Positions 35,561 through 35,601 of a stretch of 35,601 nucleotides of DNA are shown one piece after another (the stretch's first letter is position 1; each line of letters begins with the position of its first letter). Position numbers and translations under genes: made by a program. This DNA is from an uncultured Neomegalonema sp. (lineage in GTDB: Bacteria; Pseudomonadota; Alphaproteobacteria; Rhodobacterales; Rhodobacteraceae). The stretch covers positions 1 to 35,601 of the forward strand of contig CALGNO010000076.1 of assembly GCA_937958625.1 (NCBI GenBank). The letters are read 5' to 3'. The notes under the pieces are model-generated. The model saw only the letters and a list, made by a program, of their open reading frames with translations, searched no databases and was not told the DNA's origin.

Positions 35561-35595
35561 ACCGGAAAACCGGTATCCACGGAGCCTGAAGGCTC
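35561..35595. repeat. two small palindromes upstream of the deacetylase gene
   Basis: ACCGG-AAAA-CCGGT (35561-35574) followed by GAGCC-TGAA-GGCTC (35582-35595) lie in the last bases of the window, 33-67 bases upstream of the deacetylase start. They could end a gene beyond the window, or be a copy of an intergenic palindromic element. Confidence 0.35.
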
Positions 35596-35601
35596 TCTCG
35601 G

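Overview
The window reads as one contiguous piece of an alphaproteobacterial chromosome. High GC, dense short-spaced genes, a DUF2927 lipoprotein, c-type cytochromes and an exosortase/EPS locus together suggest Rhodobacterales or a close relative. This placement is inference; no rRNA or other phylogenetic marker is present. No tRNA, insertion sequence, phage gene or CRISPR array was seen.

Layout. Positions 1-620 are noticeably AT-richer than the rest and carry one small minus-strand gene for a protein built of five Y-x-Y repeat units. Positions 620-8400 hold metabolic and envelope genes: a patatin-like lipase, a class I aminotransferase, a secreted di-heme cytochrome c followed by a PQQ-type sugar dehydrogenase (a plausible electron-transfer pair), a Uma2 nuclease-like gene followed by a secreted VWA protein, and an EamA exporter. 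Positions 8400-17700 hold a cluster resembling the Bacillus ydjG/ydjI, TelA and XpaC families: a double zinc-ribbon membrane protein, an SPFH (YdjI-like) protein with a GYF_2 tail, a DUF2927 lipoprotein, TelA, XpaC, a 38-residue membrane peptide whose stop overlaps the xpaC start, and two unrecognised genes upstream. A plus-strand uspA-like/alanine-glycine symporter pair sits inside this cluster. It is probably an envelope-stress module.

Positions 17770-35530 are dominated by an exosortase-associated exopolysaccharide (EPS) locus. A polyprenyl-phosphate sugar transferase (initiating enzyme) faces a methyltransferase and a large secreted protein with RTX-like repeats, a candidate polysaccharide-active enzyme. 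After an insert of ordinary genes (class III aminotransferase, a 59-residue YqaE/Pmp3 peptide, enoyl-CoA hydratase, DUF817) come the TPR protein PrsT and a tight minus-strand operon, transcribed as polysaccharide deacetylase, FemAB-like protein, glycosyltransferase, exosortase-EpsI fusion, then AsnB-like amidotransferase. Four of these junctions overlap. No protein with a recognisable PEP-CTERM-type sorting tail is encoded here, so the exosortase substrates must lie elsewhere.

Together the EPS genes would start a lipid-linked glycan, extend and modify it (glycosyl transfer, amidation, deacetylation, aminoacyl-type transfer) and couple it to exosortase sorting. The most unusual items are the Y-x-Y repeat protein, the hidden 38-residue peptide and the two unknown genes ahead of XpaC/TelA, the RTX protein, and the cytochrome with an extra domain between its heme domains.
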